Shown: piece by piece, positions 28,694-37,507 of the stretch
How the letters are laid out: each line of letters begins with the position of its first letter
Numbering within the stretch: position 1 is the stretch's first letter
NCBI GenBank assembly: GCA_016710935.1
Contig: JADJTY010000006.1
Location: forward strand, 124,001-188,000
Direction: 5' to 3'
Length of the DNA stretch: 64,000 nt
Source: Chitinophagaceae bacterium
GTDB taxonomy: Bacteria; Bacteroidota; Bacteroidia; Chitinophagales; Chitinophagaceae
Notes under the pieces: generated by a model
The model's database searches: none
Seen by the model: only the letters and a program-made list of their open reading frames with translations
Told to the model about the DNA's origin: nothing
Program-made: the position numbers and the translations under genes

Positions 28694-28883
28694 ATTTAGA
28701 CCTCATCACCCTTCCTCTTCTCCAAGGGAGAAGAAGCGGTGTTTTAAATAGTTAATAAACATTTTATCTTCCACATTTTCATTAAATCTTTAATCAAAAT
28801 CAATCCGACACGCTGCATTTCTAAAATCTGTTTTAAAATTTCAGGCTCTAAAGCCCCTCCTTCGGAGGGGTTTGGGGAGGCTT
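28694..28883. repeat. Hairpin-rich spacer between parC and the DUF1835 gene
   Basis: This 190-bp gap has two strong inverted repeats. One near 28716-28736 reads CTTCTCC-AAG-GGAGAAG; the other near 28853-28870 reads CCCCTCC-TTC-GGAGGGG and is followed by further G-rich copies (GGGGAGG, GGAGGGGG). Both look like the dispersed intergenic hairpins common in Bacteroidetes genomes and are much more GC-rich than the surroundings. They may attenuate or process the parE-DUF1835-parC message. Confidence 0.6.
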
Positions 28884-29711
28884 TTAGGGTGCGGAGGGGG
28901 TTTGAGCTTTTTGTTTCACTTCAAACTCCTTCATCTTCCCAGCCGTTCCCTGCACATCAAACATATCCTGCGCAATCATCAATTTTAAACGCCATAACAA
29001 ATACATATCGCCGGTTGTATGTTTGGCTTTGGTTAAATGTGTATGAATAACTTTTGATGCTTTCTGCCAATCGGCCGTTACCAGGTTCTTTAATACTGCA
29101 TCATAAAAATCATCCTCCTCCTGCACTAATTTCTTTCCACCCTCCAGCAAGCGAACACCTTTATTTTCATTGCAAAGTTTTGTCCATTCATCTGGATCAA
29201 CTTCAAATTCACTGGGCGTTATTTCCCTGGCCAGTTTTTTAGCTTTTACAAATTCTCTGGCTGGTATCTCAAATAAGTTTACCGGGTAAAACAAATTTCC
29301 TTTCTCATTTAAAAAAGGAAGATTGTTCAGATATAAAATAAAGATGCGGCCCTGGTAATCCTTTAACTGGCTCATCAGCCAGTAATAGCCACTTACATCA
29401 TGCTTGTTTTGTGCTGCCCATATCCAGATGAATTCTTCAGGATTATTATCAAGCCGTTCTTTTAAATTGGCTACTGTTTTTGCATCTTCCACAACGCCTG
29501 TATCTACATGTCCATCGTAATCACCACCAGCCAAAACTTCACGCCACCATTGTTTACGGGCTTCAATGCCTTCTTCTGTATATATATTTGTTAAAGGGCC
29601 AACTGCATAATCATCTTTTATCTGAATAACAGCGCCCTGTAGTGTTTCGTCCAGTTCAAAACTTTTTTCCAATGCTGCAATATCCGCCTCTTGAAATACA
29701 ATATGAATCAT
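28884..29711 (-). CDS. DUF1835 domain protein
   Basis: A 275-residue cytoplasmic protein. The opening MIHIVFQEADIAAL, GAVIQIKDDYAVGPL and the later IWAAQNKHDVSGYYWLMSQL are the recognisable parts of DUF1835, whose members fold like a Rossmann-type domain and have no established function; the C-terminal half (FEVDPDEWTKL ... VIHTHLTKAKHTTGDMYLLWRL) resembles the DUF3658-like partner domain. It starts 23 bases after parE and lies ahead of parC, so it is very probably in the same operon. Confidence 0.85.
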   Translation of the reverse strand: MIHIVFQEADIAALEKSFELDETLQGAVIQIKDDYAVGPLTNIYTEEGIEARKQWWREVLAGGDYDGHVDTGVVEDAKTVANLKERLDNNPEEFIWIWAAQNKHDVSGYYWLMSQLKDYQGRIFILYLNNLPFLNEKGNLFYPVNLFEIPAREFVKAKKLAREITPSEFEVDPDEWTKLCNENKGVRLLEGGKKLVQEEDDFYDAVLKNLVTADWQKASKVIHTHLTKAKHTTGDMYLLWRLKLMIAQDMFDVQGTAGKMKEFEVKQKAQTPSAP

Positions 29712-29734
29712 TTTTACTTTTTAATTTTGAATTT

Positions 29735-31627
29735 TTACTTTTGAATTGTTTCCTCTACCAAATCCATCTCCACCTTTAAATTATCTATAATAAAATCCTG
29801 CCTGCTGGGTGTATTCTTTCCCATATAATATTCCAGCAAATGCTGTATATGTGTTTCGGGCAAAAGCATCACCGGCTGCAGTTTCATGTCGTCACTTATA
29901 AAACGGGCAAACTCGTTAGGGCTAATTTCACCTAATCCTTTAAAGCGGGTTGTTTCGGGCTTGTTGCCCAGTTTACGGGTCGCTTCCTGTTTTTCTGTTT
30001 CGTTATAACAGTAAATAGTTTCCTGTTTATTTCGAACACGGAACAGCGGTGTCTCTAAAATATAAACATGCCCGTTCTTCACCAGGTCGGGAAAGAACTG
30101 CAGGAAGAAGGTCATGAGCAATAAGCGGATGTGCATACCATCCACATCAGCATCAGTGGCAAATACGATATTGTTGTATCGCAGGCCTTCGTAACCTTCT
30201 TCAATATTTAAAGCATGTTGTAACAGATTGAACTCTTCATTTTCGTACACCACTTTCTTGGTTAACCCATAACAATTTAAAGGTTTACCACGTAAGCTAA
30301 ACACAGCCTGTGTATCCACATTACGGGCCTTGGTTATACTCCCGCTGGCACTATCGCCTTCGGTAATAAAAATGGTGCTCTCTTTTTGTTTCTCGGCAAT
30401 TTTATCTTTGTCCTTGCCGCTGGCCTCATCATTATAATGAAACTTACAATCTCTTAATTTTTTATTGTGCAGGTTTGCTTTCTTAGCCCTTTCATTGGCA
30501 AGTTTTTTAATACCTGCCATGTCTTTACGCTCCCGTTCATTCTGCTCAATACGCTTTTTTAAAGCTTCTGCAGTTTCCGGATTTTTATGCAGGAAGTTAT
30601 TTAGTTCCTTTCCTAAAAAATCGCCAATGAAATTGCGCATGCTCGGGCCACCTTCATAAACGGTTTGAGAGCCCAGTTTGGTTTTAGTCTGGCTTTCAAA
30701 AACCGGTTCCTGTACCCGTACACTCAGCGCGGCACAAACACTTCCACGGATATCGGTAGCATCGTAATCTTTTTTATAAAATTCACGGATCGTTTTTATT
30801 AAAGCTTCGCGGAAAGCCGCCAGGTGCGTACCTCCCTGGGTAGTGAACTGCCCGTTTACAAAACTGTAATACTCTTCACCGTAATCGTTTTCATGCGTTA
30901 AGGCAACTTCTATGTCTTCTCCTTTTAAATGAATGATGGGATAACGGATCTCATCTTCATTGGTCTTGCGTTGCAACAGATCCAACAAACCATTTTTACT
31001 TACATACCTTTTATTATTCAGGTTCATTACCAGGCCTGCATTCAGGTAGCAGTAATTCCAAAACTGGTTATCTAAATATTCCTGAACAAAATGAAAGTTC
31101 TTGAATATTTTATCATCGGGTACAAAAGTTACCAGGGTGCCATTCTCTTCCGTGGTTTTTGTTTCTTTATGTTCCTGTGTTAAAACGCCTCTTTCAAATT
31201 CGGCTGTTTTTTCTTTTCCATCACGAAAAGCTGTTACTTTAAAATAATTGCTGAGCGCATTTACAGCTTTTGTACCCACACCATTCAAACCCACACTTTT
31301 CTGAAAAGCCTTGCTGTCGTATTTGGCACCGGTATTTATCTTGCTCACCACATCCACCACTTTACCCAACGGAATACCGCGGCCATAATCACGAACGGTT
31401 ATTGTTTTGTCTTTGATGTTAACATCTACATGTTTGCCATACCCCATCGTATGTTCATCAATACAATTATCAATCACTTCCTTCATTAAAACATAAATGC
31501 CATCATCGGGGCTGCTGCCATCGCCCAGTTTGCCAATATACATACCTGGGCGTAGCCGGATATGCTCCTTCCAATCCAGGCTGCGGATGGATTCTTCATT
31601 ATAATCATTCTTTTCTATCTCTGCCAT
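29735..31627 (-). CDS. parE: DNA topoisomerase IV subunit B
   Basis: A 630-residue ATPase subunit. The GHKL ATP site is seen in VIDNCIDEH (catalytic Glu/Asn box), VRDYGRGIP and GLNGVGTKAVNAL; the TOPRIM domain has TEGDSASGS and DADVDGMHIR for magnesium binding. Length suits ParE rather than GyrB. It works with ParC (26174-28693) to decatenate chromosomes. The start follows the repeat-rich spacer 31628-31755, so this gene heads the operon parE-DUF1835-parC. Confidence 0.93.
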   Translation of the reverse strand: MAEIEKNDYNEESIRSLDWKEHIRLRPGMYIGKLGDGSSPDDGIYVLMKEVIDNCIDEHTMGYGKHVDVNIKDKTITVRDYGRGIPLGKVVDVVSKINTGAKYDSKAFQKSVGLNGVGTKAVNALSNYFKVTAFRDGKEKTAEFERGVLTQEHKETKTTEENGTLVTFVPDDKIFKNFHFVQEYLDNQFWNYCYLNAGLVMNLNNKRYVSKNGLLDLLQRKTNEDEIRYPIIHLKGEDIEVALTHENDYGEEYYSFVNGQFTTQGGTHLAAFREALIKTIREFYKKDYDATDIRGSVCAALSVRVQEPVFESQTKTKLGSQTVYEGGPSMRNFIGDFLGKELNNFLHKNPETAEALKKRIEQNERERKDMAGIKKLANERAKKANLHNKKLRDCKFHYNDEASGKDKDKIAEKQKESTIFITEGDSASGSITKARNVDTQAVFSLRGKPLNCYGLTKKVVYENEEFNLLQHALNIEEGYEGLRYNNIVFATDADVDGMHIRLLLMTFFLQFFPDLVKNGHVYILETPLFRVRNKQETIYCYNETEKQEATRKLGNKPETTRFKGLGEISPNEFARFISDDMKLQPVMLLPETHIQHLLEYYMGKNTPSRQDFIIDNLKVEMDLVEETIQK

Positions 31628-31942
31628 GGTATAGTTAATCCGTTAATTGGTTAATTGGTTAATCTGTACAGCGTCTGAGCTGAATAAGAATCCGCTAAAT
31701 TGTTTATGCTCTAAACGGATCAACGGATATACAGATTAACGGATTAACCTTTTTATCGCTGCGAATATAACTGAATGGAAGGATTTTTAATGGGGGCGAA
31801 TTATCCACAATCATTTCAAAAATGTGAGCAAAAAAGGCCGGGCTGCTATCTCTCATAGAATATGACACGAATTGGTTTCTGAGATGCCCTAAATCATAGG
31901 CATACAGTGTGTTTTGCCCTAGTTTTGACTAAACTGATTTTT
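31628..31942. repeat. Intergenic region with GTTAAT-type inverted and tandem repeats
   Basis: A 315-bp spacer between the divergent parE and lipoprotein genes. At 31633-31665 an 8-base unit (TTAATTGG) is repeated within GTTAATCCG...TCTGTAC; at about 31718-31750 the reverse complement occurs as ATACAGATTAACGGATTAACC. The arms match apart from an insert of two 8-base units in the left arm, so they could form a long imperfect hairpin or cruciform. The look is that of a dispersed REP-like element. The remaining part (31756-31942) shows nothing but presumably contains promoters for both genes. Confidence 0.6.
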
Positions 31943-32596
31943 ATGAAAATAACACCTATAATTTCCGCAATAATTACAGCTACCTTCATTTTTTCCTGTA
32001 GCTCTACAAAAATAAATTCTTCCTGGAAGGCCGAAAATGTTCAGGCAAAACCTTACCATAATGTGATGGTTTGGGGACTGATGACAGAAAAAGACAGCAG
32101 CCTGAGAAAACAAATGGAAACACACCTTATGAATGATCTTATTGCCAAAGGATATCATGCGGTTTCATCTATGGAGGTATATAAGTCTAAAGCTTATCAA
32201 AAGCTTACACCAAAAGATATTGTTGATGAATTTAAATTAACTGGCATTGATGCCGTGATCACGATTGCGTTGTTGAATAAGGAAAAAGAAGAAAAATATT
32301 ACCCGGGCGGATTTTACAGCCAGCCTCCCAATACAAATATGTTTGGCAACCTGGATAACTACTATTCCGGAATTTATGAAAGAGTTTATACACCGGGGTA
32401 TTACATTACCACCACCGCTTATTTCTGGGAAAGCAGCTTTTTTGAAGTAAAGGCCGGTAAAATGATCTATTCCGTTCAAACAAACTCTTTTGACCCCAAT
32501 ACAACAGAAACACTGGCACACGAAAACGGGATAAAAATAATGAAGGACATGGTTAAGCATAAAGTGATATTGGATAAAGCGCCAAAGGAAGAATAG
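31943..32596 (+). CDS. Lipoprotein, DUF4136-like
   Basis: About 217 residues from the start at 31943 (MKITPIISAIITATFIFSC), which gives a lipoprotein signal with Cys19 followed by SSTK; the upstream start at 31907 is unlikely. The pattern SSWKAENVQAKPYHNVMVWG ... LRKQMETHLMNDLIAKGYHAVSS and the later FWESSFFEVKAGKMIYSVQT resembles DUF4136-type lipoproteins that are anchored in the envelope. A Tyr/Gly/Pro-rich insert (about 125-165) is unusual. Function unknown. Confidence 0.65.
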   Translation: MKITPIISAIITATFIFSCSSTKINSSWKAENVQAKPYHNVMVWGLMTEKDSSLRKQMETHLMNDLIAKGYHAVSSMEVYKSKAYQKLTPKDIVDEFKLTGIDAVITIALLNKEKEEKYYPGGFYSQPPNTNMFGNLDNYYSGIYERVYTPGYYITTTAYFWESSFFEVKAGKMIYSVQTNSFDPNTTETLAHENGIKIMKDMVKHKVILDKAPKEE

Positions 32597-32649
32597 TTAG
32601 TAAAAAGGTTCAGATATTTTTTTATAGTAGCTTTATAAAAAACTTATAA

Positions 32650-33435
32650 ATGAATCTTGATCTTACAAACAAAACCGCCCTGGTATGCGGCAGTACCCAG
32701 GGACTGGGATATGCCAGTGCTGTTGAACTTGCTTTAATGGGCTGCCATGTGGTGTTAATGGCCCGTAACGAAGAGAAGCTAAAAGAAGCTGTTGGCAGCT
32801 TAGACAGTTCCAAAGGACAACAACACCAATACCTTGTTGCCGATTTTGCAGACACCAACGCAGTTAAAGCCACTATTGAAGGCTTTATTAAAAACAATAC
32901 CATCCATATTTTGGTAAACAATACCGGTGGCCCACCGGGTGGAGCTGCATTAACAGCTAAGTCTGAAGATTTTTTAGCTGCTTTTAATAACCACCTCATC
33001 AACAACCACAACCTTGCACAGGCTATAGTGCCTGGCATGAAGGCATCGGGCTTTGGAAGGATCATCAATATTATTTCATCCTCGGTTAAAAGCCCGATAG
33101 CAGGTTTGGGCGTAAGCAATACCATCAGGGCGGCAGTTGCCAACTGGGCTAAAACACTGGCAACAGAACTGGGGCCTTTTGGTATTACCGTAAACAATGT
33201 TTTGCCCGGATTTACCAAAACCGTAAGGGCCGATTATGTTATTGCATCCAAAGCCAAAGCGGGTAATATAACTGAAGAAGAAGTTACGAAACAACTGGTT
33301 GCGGAAATTCCCACAGGCAGAATGGGTGAGGCGGAAGAATTTGGTGCTGCTGTAGCATTTTTAGCTTCACCGTCTGCAGCTTATATAAATGGCATTAATT
33401 TACCGGTAGATGGAGGCAGATTAGGTTGTTTATAA
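32650..33435 (+). CDS. SDR-family protein lacking the usual YxxxK
   Basis: A 261-residue classical short-chain dehydrogenase fold: nucleotide motif GSTQGLG at 14-20, NNTGG at 90-94 in place of NNAG, Ser143-145 in the IISSSVKSP strand, and the PG-x-T turn near 187. Where YxxxK should stand the sequence reads VSNTIRAAVANWAKTLA; aligned on AAV, Tyr becomes Ser156 and Lys becomes Arg160. Similar proteins are annotated as FabG-like 3-oxoacyl-ACP reductases and form a distinct clade. Either it uses other residues or it is not a conventional reductase. It stands alone. Confidence 0.85.
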   Translation: MNLDLTNKTALVCGSTQGLGYASAVELALMGCHVVLMARNEEKLKEAVGSLDSSKGQQHQYLVADFADTNAVKATIEGFIKNNTIHILVNNTGGPPGGAALTAKSEDFLAAFNNHLINNHNLAQAIVPGMKASGFGRIINIISSSVKSPIAGLGVSNTIRAAVANWAKTLATELGPFGITVNNVLPGFTKTVRADYVIASKAKAGNITEEEVTKQLVAEIPTGRMGEAEEFGAAVAFLASPSAAYINGINLPVDGGRLGCL

Positions 33436-33567
33436 CTTTTTAAATATATACACAACCCTTTCTTTTATTTAGCTGTCTTTTAATTGTAATTTGTAATCAG
33501 ATTTAATCTTTAGTTCATATTAAAGGATTTATTTTAACTTTAAATTTCAAAACAAAAAATCAAACAA

Positions 33568-34062
33568 ATGAAACTGACAAAATTATTAATGGTTGTGGTT
33601 GTATCGGCCACCATGCTTTTTGTAAGCTGTAAACCAAAAGATGCAGATATCAAAGCTGCTGTTGAAAAAGCATTATCAGCCGACCCATCCATGTCGGGCA
33701 CAACTGTTGAAGTAAAAGACGGTGTGGTAACCATGGGTGGCGAATGTAAGGATGATGCCTGCAAAGCTGGTTGCGAAAAGATTGCAGCCGGAGTTAAAGG
33801 TGTAAAATCTGTTGTGAACAACTGTACAGTTGCTCCTCCTCCACCGCCACCACCAGCTTCATTATCTACTACCATTGATGCAACCAAAATGCAACAGGTA
33901 AAAGATGGTTTGAAAGATATTGCGGGCGTAACGGTTGAATTTGTTGGCGACAAAGCTGTATTAAAGGGAGAAGTTACCCAGGCCAACAGAATGAAGATCA
34001 TGCAAATGCTTGCCGCTGCAAAAGTACTTTCTGATGTAAGCGGATTAACCGACAAAAAATAA
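33568..34062 (+). CDS. BON-domain lipoprotein
   Basis: A 164-residue lipoprotein (signal to LFVSC, Cys21). Residues about 24-90 form a BON domain (DIKAAVEKALSADPSM...VEVKDGVVTMGGE ... GVKGVKSVVNN) with an insert carrying three cysteines (ECKDDACKAGCEK), then a proline hinge (eight prolines around 91-98) and a second BON-like half (MQQVKDGLKDIAGVTVEFVGDKAVLKGEV). BON domains bind phospholipid or other envelope surfaces. It precedes the SH3b gene by 28 bases and likely forms an operon with it. Confidence 0.82.
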   Translation: MKLTKLLMVVVVSATMLFVSCKPKDADIKAAVEKALSADPSMSGTTVEVKDGVVTMGGECKDDACKAGCEKIAAGVKGVKSVVNNCTVAPPPPPPPASLSTTIDATKMQQVKDGLKDIAGVTVEFVGDKAVLKGEVTQANRMKIMQMLAAAKVLSDVSGLTDKK

Positions 34063-34090
34063 TTTATTTAAAACTTAAAAAATAAACAAA

Positions 34091-34507
34091 ATGGCATTAC
34101 AGGATAAATATGCTGAGTTATTGCAAACAGCCACCACATTGGGTGTTGGTAACTTAGCTTCAACAGAACAGGCAGGCGTACTACATGTAAGTGGTACAGC
34201 AAACAGCACAGCAGATTATGATGCACTTTGGGCATTGTATGCAAAAATTGACCCCAATATGGCCAGTGGCGATCTGATGATGAATATTGATATTAAGGCC
34301 GACGCCGGTGCCCAGTTAAAAGTAACAACCGACAGCAGCAACCTCAACATCAGAAGTACACCAAGTACTGAAGGAGAAATAGTTGGCAAAGCTGCACATG
34401 ATGAAATTGTTACCCTGGTTGAAAAAACAGATGACAGCTGGTGGAAAATTAAAACCGCAGATGGTGAAGAGGGTTATGCATTTGCACAATACCTGTCTCC
34501 GCTTTAA
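34091..34507 (+). CDS. SH3b-domain protein
   Basis: A 138-residue protein with no signal peptide. The N-terminal part (VGNLASTEQAGVLHVSGTANSTADYDALWALYAKIDP) looks like a BON/YgaU-type half-domain; the C-terminal 60 residues are a bacterial SH3 domain (SSNLNIRSTPSTEGEIVGKAAHDEIVTLV ... WWKIKTADGEEGYAFAQYL). SH3b domains usually bind peptidoglycan peptides, yet this protein appears to lack an export signal. It follows the BON lipoprotein gene directly and ends at a terminator (34527-34556). Confidence 0.82.
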   Translation: MALQDKYAELLQTATTLGVGNLASTEQAGVLHVSGTANSTADYDALWALYAKIDPNMASGDLMMNIDIKADAGAQLKVTTDSSNLNIRSTPSTEGEIVGKAAHDEIVTLVEKTDDSWWKIKTADGEEGYAFAQYLSPL

Positions 34508-34526
34508 AATGGTCAAATTAAATACG

Positions 34527-34556
34527 AGCCATTCCTGCAAAGGGATGGCTTTTTTA
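34527..34556 (+). terminator. Terminator of the BON-SH3b operon
   Basis: AGCCATTCC at 34527-34535 pairs with GGGATGGCT at 34542-34550 (one G-T pair), 6-base loop, then TTTTTATTT. It lies 20 bases after the SH3b stop and separates this unit from the DUF1028 gene. Confidence 0.8.
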
Positions 34557-34582
34557 TTTGTAGCTTTATTTAAAATCAATTT

Positions 34583-35569
34583 ATGAAGAAAGTGATATTG
34601 CTTTTCTGTCTAAGCCTCTTTACTGTATCCATTTCCTTTGCACAGTTCTTTAAAAAAGAGGCAGGCCTGGCGCATACATTTTCCATCGTTGCCCGTGATC
34701 CGGTTACCGGCGAGATGGCTGTGGGTGTACAAAGCCATTGGTTCAGCGTAGGTACAGCTGTAAGCTGGGGCGAAGCAGGTATTGGCGTGGTGGCCACGCA
34801 AAGTTTTGTAAACAAAAGTTATGGTATTAAAGGGCTTGATCTGATGAAGAAAGGAAAAACAGCACCGGAAGCTTTAAGCGAATTGCTTGCAGCAGATGAA
34901 GGCCGGGAAGTAAGACAGGTGGCAATGATTGATGTAAATGGAAATGTAAATTCCTGGACGGGCAAAAACTGTATTGACCATGCCGGTAATATCGTTGGCA
35001 AAAATTATTCGGTACAAAGCAATATGATGCTGGGCGATAAAGTAAATGCAGCCATGTCGAAAGCATTTGAAAGCAGCGAAGGAAAACCTTTGGCAGAGCG
35101 GGTCTTAATGGCTTTAAAAGCCGCACAGACTGCCGGAGGCGATATACGGGGAAAACAATCTGCCGCTATCCTGGTAGTTGCCGGTAAAAGCACCGGCCAG
35201 CCCTGGAACGAGCGCCTGATTGATCTGCGGGTTGATGATAACAAAGCACCGCTGGATGAATTAGACAGGTTACTGAGAATATTCCGGGCTTACGAACACA
35301 TGGACAAAGGAGATCTGGCTACTGAGAAAAATGATATGAAACTGGCCATGGAAGAATATGGTGCTGCCATGAAAATGTTTCCGGATAATTTAGAGATGCA
35401 GTATTGGACAGCCATTACGCTGGCAAATAATAACAAGATTGCAGATGCGTCTAAACTGCTCCGGAAAATTTATACAAAAGATGCCAACTGGCGGGAATTA
35501 ACCAGACGTTTACCAAAAGTGAATTTATTAAATGTACCTGCAGCCGGGTTACAGGAATTATTAAAGTAG
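34583..35569 (+). CDS. Secreted DUF1028 protein with C-terminal TPR-like region
   Basis: A 328-residue protein: signal peptide (MKKVILLFCLSLFTVSISFA-Q), a DUF1028 domain (AHTFSIVARDPVTGEMAVGVQS, GIGVVATQSFVNKSYG, RQVAMIDVNGNV, about residues 30-225) with an Ntn-hydrolase-like look, and helical repeats resembling TPRs in the last 90 residues (LAMEEYGAAMKMFPDNLEMQYWTAITLANN). Function is not established; a hydrolase is possible. The next gene begins 20 bases after its stop. Confidence 0.87.
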   Translation: MKKVILLFCLSLFTVSISFAQFFKKEAGLAHTFSIVARDPVTGEMAVGVQSHWFSVGTAVSWGEAGIGVVATQSFVNKSYGIKGLDLMKKGKTAPEALSELLAADEGREVRQVAMIDVNGNVNSWTGKNCIDHAGNIVGKNYSVQSNMMLGDKVNAAMSKAFESSEGKPLAERVLMALKAAQTAGGDIRGKQSAAILVVAGKSTGQPWNERLIDLRVDDNKAPLDELDRLLRIFRAYEHMDKGDLATEKNDMKLAMEEYGAAMKMFPDNLEMQYWTAITLANNNKIADASKLLRKIYTKDANWRELTRRLPKVNLLNVPAAGLQELLK

Positions 35570-35589
35570 ATTTGCAAAAAATTATAGAG

Positions 35590-36291
35590 ATGAAATTTTT
35601 AAGCACACTCCTGACTACCATCATATTTTCTGCCATAATAATTTCATGCAACGCACAAACGGAAAAGACTTTAACCGCCGATGCATTTGAAAAGGGGATC
35701 ACCACCAAAGAAAATATTCAGATACTGGATGTAAGAACTCCCGGTGAATTTTTTAGCGGCCATATAAAAAATGCCCTGCAGGCCGATTGGAATAATAAAG
35801 CAGAGTTTGAACGTCGCCTGGCTTTTATTGATAAAGAAAAGCCTGTTTATGTGTACTGCCTGGCTGGTGGCAGAAGCGCCGCTGCAGCAGATAAGATGCG
35901 TAAAGCTGGCTATAAAAATGTATATGAATTAAAAGGTGGCACCAATGCCTGGCGTGCTGCCAACAAGCCTTTAGAAGGCGCCAGTACCGAAAAACAAATA
36001 TCTATAGATGAACTGAATGCAACCATTACAGGTTCTAAAATTGTATTGGTAGATTTTGGCGCAAGCTGGTGCCCACCCTGTAAACAAATGGAACCGGTTT
36101 TAAAAAGTTTAACAGATAATAATAAAGATAAATTTACTTTATTAAAAGTAGACGGGGGCCGTGACCAGGATATCTTGCAGGCATACAATGTGACCGCACT
36201 ACCTGTTTTTATTGTTTTTAAAGATGGAAAACAGGTTTGGCGCAAAGAGGGTATTGCTACAGAGAAAGAAATTGCAGATCAATTCAAATAA
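35590..36291 (+). CDS. Rhodanese-thioredoxin fusion lipoprotein
   Basis: 233 residues from the start at 35590, giving a lipoprotein signal with Cys20 in IISC; 35572 is a worse start. Residues about 30-128 form a rhodanese domain with catalytic Cys90 in YVYCLAGGRSAAAA; residues about 135-233 form a thioredoxin domain with C161-P-P-C164 and the cis-Pro in TALPVF. The fused protein would act in the periplasm, moving sulfur or reducing disulfides. A TAGATTTG -7-like box overlaps the stop of the upstream gene (35567-35574), so it may be transcribed both alone and with DUF1028. Confidence 0.9.
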   Translation: MKFLSTLLTTIIFSAIIISCNAQTEKTLTADAFEKGITTKENIQILDVRTPGEFFSGHIKNALQADWNNKAEFERRLAFIDKEKPVYVYCLAGGRSAAAADKMRKAGYKNVYELKGGTNAWRAANKPLEGASTEKQISIDELNATITGSKIVLVDFGASWCPPCKQMEPVLKSLTDNNKDKFTLLKVDGGRDQDILQAYNVTALPVFIVFKDGKQVWRKEGIATEKEIADQFK

Positions 36292-36292
36292 T

Positions 36293-37345
36293 TTAATCCT
36301 GCGTTAACTCTTTAATAAAATCACTCACCAGGTAACTGATCAGCTTACCTGTAGTTTCATCTTTTCTTCCATCGGCCAATTGCGTGGCGCCCTCGCTTAT
36401 ATGCAGGTATGCAGGTTTAGAATCCTGGGCGGTGAAGGTTACAAATTTACGAGCCTGCAAGGGTGTAATACCGCTGGGTGTGATTGCACTGCTCAGCACA
36501 TTTTCAATACAATCCAGGTCAATTTCAATGCCGGTATAACTGTCTTCGGTAAAGCCCGTAGCATGGGCTACAGCCTGTATAAAGTTCTTTCGTTCATGAA
36601 TAAAAATCTCCTCGTAACTGATATAATCAATGAACGGGTTGTTATGAATATCCATTAATACATTTTGCGAAATATAATTTTCGTGCAGCGCAACCATACA
36701 ATATTTTCCCAGGTAACCATCTTCCTCTGCATAGCGAAAACCATTGCCGCTGTGCCTTCCTTCTGCCACACTGTAATCGGCATGAGCATCCAGGTTTATA
36801 CAGTTGATCTGTGATAAAGGGATCATTTCGGCCTTATGCAAACCTTTTGCAACACCTTTAATAATGGGGTAAGCATTATTATGTCCGCCGCCAATGATAA
36901 TCGGTATTTTTTTTGCAGATGCAATTACTTTAAGCAGGTTCTCCACTTCTTCATCAACAATATTCAAAGCATGCCGGTATGCATTTATTTTTTCTTCGGG
37001 GTTGTATGCATTATTCTCTATCAGGAATTTAATATCCCCAAAATCAAAATGGCCAAGGATCAATGTATTTTCTCCCGTTAAAAAATCGTTACTCTGTGTA
37101 TTTAAAAAAGAAGTAATAAAAGATAACCAGGCAGTTTCTGTACCTCCCACCCCGTAATTTGCCTTCACCCCAAAATCTTCGGGAATTCCCAGTATAACAA
37201 ATTTTGCGGCTGATTCTTTCAACACCTCCGGCCACTCACTATTGGGCTTTAAAAATTTTACACGCTCGCCCATCCTGGTTTCAAAGCGCCTTACCCTGGT
37301 CATAGACAGGATGTCTTCCTTGGAATAAAACTTAAAATGTTTCAT
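36293..37345 (-). CDS. Arginase-family amidinohydrolase, probable formimidoylglutamase
   Basis: A 350-residue ureohydrolase. The manganese ligands are all in place: His in GGGHNNAYP, Asp/His/Asp in LDAHADY, and the Asp pair in EIDLDCIE. Chitinophagaceae members of this form are usually called formimidoylglutamase (histidine degradation, releasing formamide from N-formimidoyl-glutamate), but no other hut gene is in the window, so agmatinase or another guanidino hydrolase cannot be excluded. Cytoplasmic. Convergent with the rhodanese-thioredoxin gene, one base apart. Confidence 0.8.
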   Translation of the reverse strand: MKHFKFYSKEDILSMTRVRRFETRMGERVKFLKPNSEWPEVLKESAAKFVILGIPEDFGVKANYGVGGTETAWLSFITSFLNTQSNDFLTGENTLILGHFDFGDIKFLIENNAYNPEEKINAYRHALNIVDEEVENLLKVIASAKKIPIIIGGGHNNAYPIIKGVAKGLHKAEMIPLSQINCINLDAHADYSVAEGRHSGNGFRYAEEDGYLGKYCMVALHENYISQNVLMDIHNNPFIDYISYEEIFIHERKNFIQAVAHATGFTEDSYTGIEIDLDCIENVLSSAITPSGITPLQARKFVTFTAQDSKPAYLHISEGATQLADGRKDETTGKLISYLVSDFIKELTQD

Positions 37346-37507
37346 TTATGGAAGTTAGGGAAATTCCTTTTGTAAAAAGAAAGGAGCCCCGAAATAAATA
37401 TCAATTGGTTACTATAACTGAATAAATCTACCTGCATTGCAGAAAATTTAACTTATATAAATATTACTAAAATTTCAATTGGTACAGTATTTGTTTTCTG
37501 CCAGTGT

